Assembly (NCBI RefSeq): GCF_018139145.2
Contig: NC_059481.1
Span: 16,294,368 to 16,358,367, forward strand
Direction of reading: 5' to 3'
Source of the DNA: Gymnogyps californianus
Taxonomy: Eukaryota > Chordata > Aves > Accipitriformes > Cathartidae
Length of the DNA: 64,000 nt
Part shown: positions 12,801 through 25,845 of the stretch, piece after piece
Layout of the letters: each line of letters begins with the position of its first letter
Numbering within the stretch: the first letter of the stretch is position 1
The notes under the pieces: model-generated
What the model was told of the DNA's origin: nothing
The model's database searches: none
Seen by the model: only the letters and a program-made list of their open reading frames with translations
Made by a program: the position numbers and the translations under genes

Positions 12801-15264
12801 GGTACGTGCTGCCAGATTTCAAAGTTCAGCAGCTTTTAGGACTGGCAAAACTGTGGCTTCCCGCTGTGGCACAGCAGTGGAGGTACATCGCATTTCTGCA
12901 GAGCCAGGCTGTGCTGTGAAAAGCTGAGAAGCGGGCATGGCAAGAACTGCAGCACGGCCAGAGCTGCACAGCCTTGGTGCTCAGCCCCTCCACCCCTACC
13001 CAGGGAAACACGCATGGCCCAAACCCTTTCCCCACCCAGGAAAACCCTAAAGCAAGATGCTTCACTGTTAAACATGCAGATCTATGGTGGTTGCACTGGA
13101 ATTCAAGCATACATCCCAATTTAGGCAGAGCTGCTGGAAACGCTATGCCAAAACAGCCCCTTCCTCATCAACTTATTTGTAAGAACCCAGAAGCGTTGCC
13201 TTAATGCTGTTTTTCTCCCTTTTTATTTTTTAATCCACCTGACCTTTTGGAAAAGAAAATTCTATTGACTGGCTTTTGCAGTGTTGTCACTGTTCTGCGG
13301 TGTTAATTATTTATAACCATATAAAAATGAGGCTAAGCACTGGAGGTTCGTTTGCCAAAACCCCATCTCTACTCCCATGCATGCTTTTTTGTCTGCTCTT
13401 CATAGTAATGTGTGTGTTGGAGAGTTTTACCGCCAATTCTTCCCTCCTTGTGAGTACTCAGTCAAGTAAAGCATTAGCCTGGCTTGGCCCCTCTAGCATT
13501 TGAATTAGGAAATTGTCACCAGCACAGGAAATCCCTTGGTTGCTCGTATAATGCCGTGTAACCCTCCCAGCAGAAATCTGGATACTTCGAATTTACAATT
13601 TTTAAACAATTTCTAAAAATGCAATGCAATGTGTTTCGTCCACATAGATTAAAAAAAAAGCTTAGCAATTTCCATATGACAAATTGTCAAGAAATAAATG
13701 GCAGTACACAAGACCCTGTAACTTACTGGCTATTCAGTGCCCTAAGGGAAATAGCTTTCCAGTCATTTTTGTAGGTATGCATGGGCGAGTGTAGATTGCT
13801 GTGAAGACATGCATACACAGGGAGAGAATAAAGGAGTGTAAAAATATGTTTGGCCATATGTGTCACAGAAAGGGTATCCTAAATATTTTTGAAGCAACCT
13901 TCTATTGATAAGACATTGGTATTTTTCTGTTTTAATTCTGCAGCATGGCTTTGTGTTTTGAACGTGCTACAAACACATGGTATGACTTCAAAACAGAAGC
14001 TTTACTTCATCTGTTTCTTGAAAAAATTAACTCTGCTTTCTGATTTCAGATGATCGGTTAGTTTGAAAATATGCTAAAGATTTTATGGAGTGTTAAAACA
14101 TTTTCCTTTTATGTCTACTTTGTTTCAAGCAGTAGTAAAAGGTGATATCAAAGGATAGAAAATGCACCTTTTTCTGTTGAGGAGACTACCCTGAGATTTC
14201 AGCCGTAATTTCACCATCCTGAAAGACAGACTATGAAAGATTATTCATCTGCCTTCCTATCTATCTACAGCAATATGGGTATCATCTGCTTCTATGATAA
14301 AAGCCCCCTGGGAGGCTATGCTGTGCTTATCAGATGTGGCAGCAGGTGAAATATCAGATGAGCAAGATAATAAATAATAAATGAGCCTATATTTTTTAAT
14401 CTGATGTCAGAAAATGTTAACTGTTAAACTGGATAATGGAGACTCCATGTCCTAAAATCCCCTACCTGTGAACTTCAGGCAACCTCTCTCTGATAGCTTC
14501 AGCCTTGACTTTTCCCTGAAGTCAGGCTTCTGAAGGCATCAGCATTTCTCAAGGGCTTTCTCAGAGGAAAGCACAGCCCCATACTAAATAGGTTCATTTG
14601 CTTGGGGCTGATAATTAGTATTCCTTAACTGCATTTACCGTCTCGGGACTCAGATCCTGTGCTTTGAGAGACATCAGGAAACACTACTGGTTCTTCTGTC
14701 TGTTTTCTCCAGAACACCACCTTCTGTAAGGGCCTCTCAGTCCCTTCAGCCTGCTGAAGCAGCTGGAGCCACGTTCTTCTAAATCAGACTTTTTCCCATC
14801 TTTGCTTTAGCTGGAAGATTAACAATTGAAAGCAAGGTGCTATCAGCTTTTAAAGATTCATTCCTAGAAGTTCCTGGAGGGAAAAGGCTTGGGAGCTATA
14901 GGTACAATAAGATAAATGGAAATGCTAGTTCAAACCAGGCTGTGGTTGATTATATCTGAAGGTTGTTACAGCATGATCACTGCTGTGATTCAGGTGACGC
15001 TAGTGAGCACAACCCAGCACAGCCTCAGATAGGTACCCAAAACAAAAACCCGAAGCAGCAGCAATGGGGACTGGGGACCTCTGCTGAGAAACCAAAGACT
15101 GAAAGCTAACCCTGACCTTTCTCCTCCTCATCCTCTCAGGGCAGGGACCAAAGTAGCAAGCCAAATAGTAGCCTGTGTAGAATTTCCATGTGGTGGGGAT
15201 GCTCAAAGTACGGGGAGTCTGCAGCACTTGTCACATGTACGTCCCTCCCAGCAGCTCAGTCTTC

Positions 15265-15269
15265 CCTTG
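15265..15269. repeat. Target-site duplication, left copy (CCTTG)
   Basis: Five bases immediately before the LTR are identical to the five immediately after it (15820-15824), showing a direct integrase-mediated insertion with no later rearrangement at the edges. Confidence 0.9.
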
Positions 15270-15526
15270 TGTCCTGGTTTCAGCTGGGATGGAGTTAATT
15301 TTCTTCCTAGTAGCTGGTACAGTGCTGTGTTTTGGATTTAGTGTGACAATAATGTTGACAACACCCTGATGTTTTAGTAGTTGCTAAGCAGTGTTTATAC
15401 TAAGTCAAGGACTTCTCAGCTTCTCATACTGCCCTGCCAGCGGAGGCTGGGAGTGCACAAGAAGCTGGGAGGGGACACAGCAAGGACAGCTGACCCAAAT
15501 GAGCCAAAGGGGAATTCCATACCATA

Positions 15527-15534
15527 TGACGTCA
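15527..15534 (+). promoter_or_regulatory. Perfect CRE (TGACGTCA) in the LTR U3
   Basis: The full 8-bp palindromic cAMP-response element lies inside the longer palindrome ATGACGTCAT, eight bases before a TATA-like box. In LTR promoters such CREB/ATF sites drive transcription. Binding in this bird is inferred, not shown. Confidence 0.75.
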
Positions 15535-15541
15535 TGCCCAG

Positions 15542-15549
15542 TACATAAA
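15542..15549 (+). promoter_or_regulatory. Degraded TATA-like box of the LTR promoter
   Basis: The sequence TACATAAA sits where related LTRs, as I remember them, carry TATATAAA; one T-to-C change would weaken TBP binding. A start site would be expected near 15570-15580 if the promoter still works. Confidence 0.5.
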
Positions 15550-15683
15550 CTGAGGAAGTTGGCCAGGGGACACTGCGGCTCAAAGATTGGCTGGGCATCG
15601 GTCAGCGGGTGGTGAGCAACTGTATTGTGCATCACTTGTTGTGTACATTCTATTGTTATTATTTTCCCTTCCTTTTCTGTCCT

Positions 15684-15689
15684 ATTAAA
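15684..15689 (+). terminator. LTR polyadenylation signal ATTAAA
   Basis: An ATTAAA hexamer lies in the R/U5 part of the LTR, followed by a T-rich stretch (15717-15728) suitable as a downstream element. It could end sense-strand transcripts that run into this LTR. Confidence 0.55.
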
Positions 15690-15819
15690 CTGTCTTCATC
15701 TCAACCCTCGAGTTTTACTTTTTTTTTCCTGATCATGTCCCTCATACCACTGCGTGGGGCGGAGGAGTGAGTGAGCGGCTGTGCGGTGCTTAGTTGCCGG
15801 CTGGGGTTAAACCACGACA

Positions 15820-15824
15820 CCTTG
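15820..15824. repeat. Target-site duplication, right copy (CCTTG)
   Basis: Perfect copy of the bases at 15265-15269, directly after the terminal CA of the LTR. Confidence 0.9.
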
Positions 15825-17019
15825 ACGTGACCCACACCTTCTTGGCAATGAGGGGTGAGAGGTTGAACTCCATCACTGCACTGCACTGCTGAAGAAGCAA
15901 AACCAGGCACAGGAACATAAAACCAAGCATCAGACGCTGGAGAACCCAATTTTGCCAATTCCTTAAACAGTCACATGAATGATGTTTATGTCACAGGTAA
16001 CTTTTGCCACATGTAGCATCAAAATATAGCAGGTGTTTTATTTACAACTGCCATGGGGAAATATAGTCTGATGTCATTGTTAAAGATCTGTTCGTATTCC
16101 AGGCAGCAAACTACCATTTACAGGATGAAATTGTTTGCTGTTTAAACACTGCCAGTCAAGGACATTAATTGCTGCGGGTTAAATTAAACTAGATGGCACA
16201 GCAACAAGATTTGAAGCCTGGGAGAAGGGTGGGGAGGAAAGAGGAGGGAAGGAACAATCATCTCTCATAAATAATGGGATCTGAAAAGGAATCTTTATAG
16301 GGACAGATTAATCTGCAAAGAGCCAAGTTCAAATCTAGTTCATGTCCTACAGGTACGCCAAGTAGGCCTGGGGAAGGCAAACGCTGCCCCAACCCCAAAA
16401 GCAAGAGTTCAAACTTCTATCAGGGTGTTTATTCCAAATATCTGATCAGCATCAGGTGCCATATCAGAGGCTGGCTGCCTTCCAAGATAGGACAAGCCAC
16501 ACTGTGTGACAGAGAGAGGAGATGCTGTCTTGCCATTTTTCAATGAAGGTGGTAACAGCCAGCGGCAGCAGTCGGGCAAAGGGGCAAGTCCTCATGGCAA
16601 CCTTTTGTTTTGGTTCCTTGCAAATCTCTTACACACATACACGTGCAAACAAAGACATACAGAGCAATATATTCATTTTACTTTGCCGGGGGGAGAGGTA
16701 GTTTTGGTCCAGTGTCTTGCACTTGTATTCACTCTGGGTGCCTTGCAATAAGCTCCCTTTCTCAGCTCATAGGAAGGCATGTTATTTATTCCTTTACAAA
16801 TGTAAGCCCATTGTAAATAAATAAATAGCAGCTCTGGGCACCTTTTTTTGGAGCTGTCTTTAAAAACACTAATCGAAATGTAATGACAGGCTGGCAGCCA
16901 GCTTCACTATCCAGATTGTTGATAACCAGCTAAGCTTTCCAGCCACAAAATTAGCATCGCACCCGCAAACAAAACTATCCTCCTGTCATTCACCCTGTCC
17001 CAACCCTTGGGAAAAAGGC

Positions 17020-17033
17020 AAAAAAAAAAAAAA
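17020..17033. repeat. Poly-A run (14 A)
   Basis: Uninterrupted mononucleotide A run in otherwise mixed sequence; no transposon body seen next to it. Confidence 0.8.
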
Positions 17034-20000
17034 CAACTGCAAAACAAGAGCTTTGCGGCATGTTTTGAAGGACAAGAAGTTAAGGCACAGTTTAGATCAA
17101 GCATGGAATGAATTTTCAGCATGAGACCAGCAGAGAATACCTGCCATTTCTGCAGTCTCCACCAGCCCCATCTCCTCTGGCAGTGGTCTTATACGACAAT
17201 ACTGTCAGTAACCAGTGTTTGATCTGCTATAAACACCCGTATTAGATACACCAAAGGAGCCATGACCTTCCCAGGATGACTCATTTGGTTCACTCCATGT
17301 GAACAGGGATTTCTTCTTCCAGCCAGGAAGGAGGTGGGCTGTGCCCACAAGAAGGACAACAGTCTTTTTCTTCTCATCCTCAGCAGACGGGAGAGGACAC
17401 TACTACTATTTGTTTGCAGTAATTGTAGGAGACACAACCTAGCAGAGCAGGGCCCCGGGACTCCAACATCCAGGACACCCATGGACATCCTGTCCAGTTC
17501 CGCCTCTATTGGGAAGCTCGGAGGGAGCAGTTTAAATACAAGCACAGATAGAAAATGACCCTCAGCATTAAATTAATTTCTCACAGCTCCAAGTATTTTG
17601 CTTTAAAAAATACCTTGCAGCACCCCAAATTAATTGCATGCCTAGTCAAACAAAGACCATAATTAGCAAACCAGGACCTGATTCCTCAGTTTGTGCAATC
17701 AGTTTTACCCTGGGGTAATGCTGTTGACTGCAGATGATCTGGCATGCACAAGTGAAGGCCTGGGGTTTTAATCATTGCTTCCAAAGATGTAGTGCAGGCA
17801 GCAGTGATAACACCAACAATACTTGCATCTCCCTCCCTTAGGGCCACACCACAGCTCCCTGCTAAAAATTTGGCACTACGGGCTTTCAGGTGTCAGGAGA
17901 ATTGAGTGATTTTCTGACAATACTATACCTAAATCAGTATTTAAATTGTATGTTAAATAAATGCTGTGATTATTCAGAGCAGACTTCTTGAAGTTGAACC
18001 ACCAGGTAGCTGATAGCTATCCTATTACAAACTCCAGAAGCCTCAGTAGAGATGTACTTAATAATTGTTTGGCATTAATTTGTCATGCAATAATTATCCT
18101 ATTAAATCTAAATTAAACCCTCCACTCAGACACTTCATCTAAAGTGTGAACATAACAATTAAGAGAGAGGGGGAAAAAGGGGATGATTTCTGCATCATTT
18201 TCAGTGTAAGATTTCATGCTTTTGTGACTAGCAGCAACAGCAGCAAAAGGGATTTAAGATATTGCATTGAAAAGAGAAATCATTCTGAAACTGAAACACT
18301 CACACCACAAACAAAAATCCATCTTCCTAAGTTACATATGGTGCACAGCTTAGGATAGCATCTTGCTACACTGTAAGCTTCAGTGCATTTATTTCTTTAC
18401 CATACGGAAGTTCTGTATCGCACTTCCTTTCTAAGGAACAAAAAGGAATTAAGAAAAATAAATAAATTTAGACAATCGATGAAGGCTGGGATTGCTCTCA
18501 TCTATCTAGCCAAATAAAAGCTCTAAAAACGAGGCTGAATTTTTTTTCTGCAAGCTCCTCCTGTTGTCAACAGCCAGAGATCAGGCTCTCCAAAGAGAGA
18601 TTCATCCCACCCACCTCAGAGCTTAGATCTGACAGCTAAAATGAGAGAAGAACGAACCCCATCCAAAAGCCAGACAGGAAACCTGGAAAGAGAAAGACTT
18701 AAATCCAGTTCTCATGTCCTAAACTGAGATTTGAGGCACAGAGCTGTTCTTCCACATAGGATAATAGAGCTTGAAGTGCTTAAAATGTCATTAAGTAGCA
18801 CTGCTGAGCTGAGGACAGTCTGTGGGTGTATAAGATAGTTTTCTGGCCTTTTCCTGACCAATTTAATTTTGGGATCAAGAAGAATGGCTTTTTAAAACCA
18901 AGACAAGATCTCTTTCCACTATGGCTTGCAATTGCTCAATGAATTTCCACACGGGTTACAGAGTAGCAGAGTACATGAAAGCCACAGGAGGTTTTCTTCA
19001 TCAATCCAAACCATTCTTTTCACAGCGTTTAGGTGTCTCTTTAAAAATGCAATCTCCTTCAATAGAAGATCATCCTCTTTAGATAAAAGCCCTGTTTAGC
19101 ACTTTTTTTTGGCATGAATTTTAGCTTTTTTTTTTTTGGTCACATTTTCCTTAGAGACAGCAGTTCTTTATATCTTCCACAACCTCCAAAATACCAGTTG
19201 TCGTATTGGTTTTACGGTGCGTGATATTCTCTCTCTCTTCCCAGGCTGCCTAAGCTGAGCGTGTGTGTCTCTGTGCCATTCTCCTAGGAGATAATTACCT
19301 TTTCACCTTTCTCTTCCTCTACTAACACTCTCTACTCTGCCAACTGCATTTTCCCACAGAGATGGTATTACTCATCTCTCTAACAAAACTCTGATGATTT
19401 ATCAAATTATACTTAGTTCTCCGGTCTGACACTTGTGTCTCTGTTCTTCAGCTGTATCAGTTTGTCTAATAAATGTCTTATCTAGATCCTTAGACTATTA
19501 CAGCTACAAACAACACAGTCTTTTTCAACCAAAACATTTTCCTCTAAATCACCCAAAAATGTGACAGGAAGGTTCATTGTGGATTGAAATATTCACTGAC
19601 TCCGTTGTGCTCCCATGAGCCTGTTTCCAACCACACAAGTCAGCTTGGGTTTAAAAGGTTGGTTTAAAAACTGCAGAAAGTAGATATCAAAGGGGGTAGG
19701 AGTACATTAAAAAGGAAGAGCAACACACTTTGATAGCAGGCACAAGAACAGTAAGTAACCAGATCTCTGAAAAGTTTATTTATAAAATTCAAACACAGAT
19801 TAAACTGGAAGGGGAACTCGTATATTCAGAGACGACCAATAACAGACTGAGAAAGCCAGCATAAACAAGGTCTGTTCAGGTAATCATAAGCAAATGTAAT
19901 TCAAAGCAGATGAAATCAGACTCTCTGTTTATCATGAATGGCACCCACACCCACACATGGTATATTTAGTAAAGTTTTCTCTTAAGTGAATTTAGTGCTG

Positions 20001-21320
20001 GTGAAAGTGAGAGATGGACAGCCCAGAAGGCTCATTTCAACCCCTGGGGAGGGATGGCCAGGCCAGAGCAGCACCCGCTCTTCACTGCAGCCAGCCGTGA
20101 AGAGGCAGAACCTCCTACCGACATCTCCACATTCACCCTGTGGATCACCCAGTGCCTTGCAAGCCATGGACAAGCTAAAACCAGGTCATTATAATGCCTG
20201 CTACAATACTGTGAGAAGAGGAGGAAACCCTGGAATCTACGAAATATTCTGCAACAGGGACAGGGCGTTTGTGCCCAGTCCCTATCAGGAAAGGATTGGT
20301 CTGTGCTCCAAAACATTGCTTCACGCAGGACTGCAAGCATTACCTCATTCCCATGACAAGAGGTCTTAGATCCATCATAACTATCCATAAAACATTTCCT
20401 CATTTCGCCACAGACAGGGAAAAGCTACGTATGGAGCTGCAAAGGAGACCTCAATTTTTTCTCCAAGGCAATTTTAGAAATGAAGCAAAAGATGGTCATA
20501 GGAGGGTTGACAATGCGGTTCTCTGAAATACCTGTCATGGAGATCATTACTGTTTAAGGACTGGAGATTCATTACTGCTGTTGCCTTTATGGAGCTAGCG
20601 CCATTAATCCCCTTACTTGAGCAAAACCACAGGGTGTGTTGCTAATGGCTTCCAGGTTGCTTTTTGGATGGTGTGAAACCTATTTGATAATTAGTTCTCT
20701 AAATTAGTGCTGTTTCCATTGTAATCACTCTCCTCCCCAAATGGTTTCACGTCACTGTTTCTTTGTAATAATTTTTTGTCTCATTTCCCATTATCACCAC
20801 TGGAATCACATTGATAACATTTACTTAATCTTTTTCCACCGCTCTCCTGTATGTTTACTGTCACCATCTGCACACACATTGCATTGATCATATGAGACTT
20901 CCTAACTGTGTTAGTGTGTGCGGACTTATGAATATATCGAGTGTTTAAAGAAGCCTTTTTAAAATTTGTTACTGGCTGGCTGTGTCCCTGCTGGAGTCCT
21001 CTTGGGAGACCAAGGAAGAACAATTGTTTTATCCTTCCTAACAACACTAACACTGCTGCCTACCCCTGTTCTTTCACAGGGCCCTAGAGATCTTTTATAG
21101 CATCCTACACTGGCACTGCTGTGCTGTTAAATCCTCATGAATGCAACAATGAATTAATAACACTGCTATACACCATAAACAATTGCTAACATAGAGGTAG
21201 CAGCAGCTCTCCTGCAACACCACCATCTTCTGATGCTCAGTCAGTGGATAAAACAAAATCGTCTGGTTCATCTTGCTCAGGCTGCTCAGAAGATATTTAC
21301 AGGCTGATTTCCTTCCCTGC

Positions 21321-21351
21321 TTTTCTTTTTTTTTTCTTTCTTTCTTTTTTT
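21321..21351. repeat. T-rich / (CTTT)n tract
   Basis: A pyrimidine-only stretch made of T runs broken by single C, partly a CTTT tetranucleotide microsatellite. Likely length-polymorphic. Confidence 0.8.
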
Positions 21352-24200
21352 GGTAGGAGGCAAGCTAGGGCTCAAAGCCAAATCCGAAATATCCTGGGGC
21401 TTTTCACTGCCTTATAAACAGTTAGTTATAGTCATTGATACATTGTTGGCATGTAATAAACCTTTAATGGCCAGATTGCTTATAAAAATACGTATCTATT
21501 ATTGATGTATGCAATAGTTGTGCCTGAAGGCCCTCTTTGAGATGAGTTCCCCTTAATTTTAAGACCTAGGCATGTTCACATTAAACAGGCACTTGGTAAC
21601 TTAAAAAAACTTAGCAGCCTAAATATAGAATCTAGAGAAACTCAATGATTTGACAGAGGTCATGGTGGAAGTGTGTGGCATACATAGGAATAAGAGCACA
21701 CCTTCTGTGGCAATTAAATGCTCTACTTATAATTCACCCACTGCTTATAATGGCAGGAGGTTGAAAGGGAGAATAAGCTGAGAATGTAATGCTCAGCCAT
21801 AGGTGGCAAAATTCTGGCTAGGACCTGTTAGAAAGCCAAAGTAATAATACAAGAAAACAATTTCTGCTACTCTCTGCTGGTGATGTTCTCCCCTTCCGGA
21901 GTTTCACTTCCAGAAAAACAAACTCATGAGTTTAATGTTTAAATCCTCAACAAAGCATGATTTTTTCCAACATGTCTGCTCTATGCACCATGTACCATAG
22001 GAGCAATATCGAGGCCTCCCATGGCCAAATCTTCTGTCTTCTCCAGCTTTGAGACTGGACGATCACTACACAAGACCCTGCTGTCACCACACCCCTGGCA
22101 GCAAGAAGCAGGCGCTGGGATTCACCTCATTTCTGTCCAGGGCAACGACCCTGCGCAACCCTGCCTGCTTTCAGCCTTGAGCAAAACCAATGACTAAGAG
22201 CTGTTGAGCCAAGTACAGCAACCAAGCTACATATGTCTAACTAAGTTAGAGGAATTGGGTCTTTCTGGGCAGCTTCTTGACCTGCTGAGCCCGAAATAGC
22301 TAGGAATTGTCTGAGTCAACTTGTTAAATGCGTACATATATATATATGCAGGCACAGAGGAAGTGCCTTGGTAGACTGACCTTAGGCACTAAAATGAGCA
22401 GCAAAATATTTACAGAAACTGTTAATACTGTGTTTTCTGTAAATACACACTGTGCAGATTGACAAAATGCAACCTAAGGAGCTTGTGTTCTAGAGAAGTC
22501 CTTGTAAAAGGTAAGCAGAAATTTTAAATGAGGATAACATGCCCGGGGGGTTATGGATCATGCATAATGGCTTAAATCATGTTAATGTGGTGTTAGTACA
22601 TGCATATAATTTCTGCTTGCTCCTATTTGATTTAAGCATTATACAGAGCAGTCTTACATGTGGGAGTCACATGCACAGCCATTCTGCTCATGCCAGGGGC
22701 AGGGGGGGAAGGACACAGAGTAAATTACTTTAACATGCTCGGGGTTGAAATGCATTGAGATCCTGTGACTTTCAAGCTGTGTAGTAACAGGTAGGTAAAT
22801 TACTTATATCAGTGTTTCTGAATTTGCAGCCGTATGAGGTTTTTCTATGTGAAGGCCTGGTTTAAAATTCCTAAGGCTCTAATATGCCTAAGAAATGTCT
22901 CCTTCCTCCAGGCTCCACCACCTCCTAGAGTGACTAGCAGAAATGGTCAAGCAGGAATCCCTGGGTTATCAGGGTGAGGGAGCTGCTGGCAGAGAGTTGC
23001 CTCATGAAGTCATCTTTCCTCAGCTTGCAGAGCTAGCAGATTAGGCAGAGCTCATGAAACTGGGGTTTAGAGGGAATCATAGAGATTGTGAGTATAGGGA
23101 ATACAATGACATGGAGGACTGGGCAAAATATGTTGCTGAGCTTGAGTTTCAAGCATTCCTACTCAAGACACCAAATAGGGGCTGTTGCTACATTCGTGAG
23201 CCACTCGAATCAACAGTAGCTCCCACCATGTCCTTGGGTTTCAGTCTGGGCAAAGGAAGGTGTGAGAGAGCCAGCATATTTACTCTCTCGTATAACAATC
23301 CAACTTTGTTACTAGGGGTAGAACTCCTGGAAAATGGCTTCAACTGAGCCAATTTAACCAAGGCTCAGATTCACTAGTTTCAACAATGCCTTCAAAGCTA
23401 AAACTTAGATGCTCAGGGGATCCCACCTTTCTGTCAGCTTGCAGCTTATTCATGTTGAGGTCCCCTTCCTGTAGTTAGCCCAGAGCAATCTTTTTCTCTT
23501 AAATAACCTAGCAGTTCCTTCCAATTTCCTGATTGCTGAAGACTCTTGCCCACATAGCAGGACTAGCAGCCCATAATACTGTGGTTTAAGGAATGTCACT
23601 GTTTCCAGCAGGAAGAGTGTAAAAAGGCATTGGAAATCCCCAGTGGTCAGGGAAATGTGTAAAAAAAAAATAGATCACTGCTCTAACACACAGATATTTG
23701 CATGCCAAGTTTCAGTCCAACTCTTTTGAGAAAGGCTTTGCTAATAATGCCTGAATTTAGACATTCCTGTACATTAAAATACAAGAAGCTGGGAAGCACG
23801 ACTGTTACTAAAGTGTGTAGGGTTATGCAAGACCTGGATTTGACACTGAGTAGTCTCTGCAGGAGGAGCCTGCTTCAAACAAAGACAATGTTCCCAGTGT
23901 GCGATTGTCATTTTCACACTATTTCTTAGTGACCTTGTTTGCTGGGCAGCGAGCGTAAGAATTTAACTGCATCTTCCCACCCTCCGCCTTGTGAAGGGGA
24001 AGGCTCAAAGAAAAGTGTTGGTTATTATTGTTTGTTTCCCTTGAACATCACATGGAGACTTCAAGACTATTTACTGCAGTTGTTCTGAACTGACAGCTGA
24101 TAAAGTTTCCATTACAGATCTTTAATGATTCAACATAGCTGGGGAAACAGAAAATTTACCTTCCCTTCACTTGGTGTTCGCTGTTTCCAATCATAGAACT

Positions 24201-24250
24201 GTCCCCCTTTCCCCTGCCCCAGCTCCTCCTCTCTTCTCTTTCATTTCTCC
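24201..24250. repeat. CT-rich polypyrimidine stretch
   Basis: About 50 bases almost wholly C and T with few purines. It is low-complexity sequence, and I see no adjacent splice-acceptor exon. Confidence 0.6.
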
Positions 24251-25734
24251 TATAAACTTGAGGGTCAACTCTAGGTCAGGCATAGATGGAGACAATGTGA
24301 ACAGATGTGACCGTGCCAACCTGGGTTTAGCAGATGGTTTCTGAATAAATTGGATTAAAACACTTTAAATTTGTCACCTCCAGAGCGTATCTGTCCTCAC
24401 TGTCAGACACTTGCATTGTGTGGCTGCTTCCCCGATTCACCAGCTTCACACAAGGCACACTGGCCATGCTTTCTTTTGCCTATCCAATTACAGCAAAAGC
24501 CAGTAATAGGCACTGGAGCTCTGGAGGAAATAAGGTTTTGTTCTTGTTTCAGAAGATGTTTAAGCAACAGATAATATATAATTTTCTCAGCACTTTCACC
24601 TGTAAGTGTTACAAGAAACCATAGGGAGACAGCGCCAGCAACATTCACTTTTCTAGCCCCGATCAGCCTCTGCTGCAAAAATCTTCCAAGTGAAACTTTC
24701 TGTGGCCCGCAGCAGTCATCATCCATCCCCCGCAACAAGACCCTGTAATTTCTGCCTGTGTTTTTACTCTCCTCTTTCTGGCAATGGACACATTACAGTG
24801 CATTAACACCTCAGGCCCGTGTATTTAAAAATGTGTCAGTAGGGCTCGAATGGTGACAACCTAAGATGAAAAGCAGCAATTCTGCAGAAATTTACAGGAA
24901 GGTAGTGAGCTACCCCAAATAAAAATAAGAAAATAGCAAGCGAGCTTAAACTGCTTTCCAGCTCCAAAATACAACTTTGTGGATTCAAAAGGCCAAAATT
25001 TGCCTGTCTTGCCATATCCCTCAAAGAGTCATCAAATGTCAGCCAGTTATTCCTGGTATTGGCATATGTTAAAGAGATGGCAAATCCACCATTACTTGAC
25101 TAGGTTATTTCTAAAGCCAGTTTCTCTTAGTATTAGGTACAAACTTAAAATAATGTGTTTCTGTGAGTAATCAAAGAGAAATGAGAAACTGTATGGATTC
25201 AGGCACAATTCAATAGGACTAAAGATGATAGTATATGCTTAGAAGACATTTACATGATTGCTGTAGAAAATACACTTTTGTTAAGTTCCCAGTAATACAT
25301 TTTAGCTGAAACCAGATACAGAGAAAATCCTTAGGAAAGTCTTGTTCTTACACTGTTTCTGCCTTGCCCAAGACTAAGCAGCAGTGTTGAAATCCTGCAA
25401 GGAAGCTCATTCCCTTGAGGCTGCTAATCAACATTTTAGACAAAAGTTTGGGGAAGCTTCCAACTAAGACTTCAAACTTTTATCTGAAGAAAACCAGACT
25501 TCCAAATTGCATTCTGGTTTTCTAAGACAATCATTAATAATAATAGCAAAATAAGAATTCTAAAGATTATTTTTTCATGTGTTTTATTAACATGAAGGCA
25601 GAATCATGCTGGTCAGATCAGCACAGTTACATCAGAGATGAATTTGGTCCATTATTCAATTAATCCTTCAATGCACTCCTGTGGTCGAGGTAATATATTA
25701 TTATCTCCAGTTCTGTTATTCCCATTACAGACGT

Positions 25735-25845
25735 TAGTTCCAAGAACGTGAACCATTTATTGTCAAGGGTCCTGATCCTGTAATAGGATGTGCTGGCAGA
25801 GACCCCAATGCCCCCACCAAATTCCACTACCCTGAATGAAACTCG
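25735..25845. repeat. Probable ancient amniote interspersed repeat fragment
   Basis: The segment containing GGGTCCTGATCCTGTAATAG, then TGTGCTGGCAGAGACCCC and a C-rich part, resembles a dispersed sequence I know from turtle, crocodile and bird DNA (a 'gtcctgatcctgc...cagacccc' motif near an 'attgacttcaatgg'-type palindrome). I cannot name the family or its orientation with certainty. The match is by memory and limited to about 70-100 bases. A 73-codon minus-strand open frame over it is probably incidental. Confidence 0.4.

Larger units (their letters stand above)
1876..15269. other. Long non-coding stretch, no confirmed gene
   Basis: About 13 kb without a recognisable gene. It holds two orphan frames (3626-4090 and 7888-8418, treated under findings), a 2 x 17-bp tandem duplication at 6816-6849, pyrimidine/C-rich runs near 7770-7790 and 9316-9362, and a motif-rich AT block at 7330-7440. 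The remainder shows no repeat family, RNA gene or splice-bounded open frame that I can identify. Confidence 0.55.
15270..15819 (+). mobile_element. Solo LTR of an ERVL-type endogenous retrovirus
   Basis: The element starts TGTCCTGGTTTCAGC and ends GGTTAAACCACGACA, so it has canonical TG...CA ends. It is flanked on both sides by the identical 5-bp duplication CCTTG (15265-15269 and 15820-15824), the length typical of ERVL integrases. I recognise the sequence as a class III (ERVL-like) LTR family common in neoavian birds. No internal gag/pol sequence, primer-binding site or second LTR is adjacent, so this is a solo LTR left by LTR-LTR recombination. Sense is plus: U3 with a CRE and TATA-like box, then a polyadenylation signal ATTAAA at 15684-15689, then a T-rich U5. 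The intact target duplication and complete length suggest a moderately young insertion. Exact Repbase subfamily not assigned. Confidence 0.93.
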
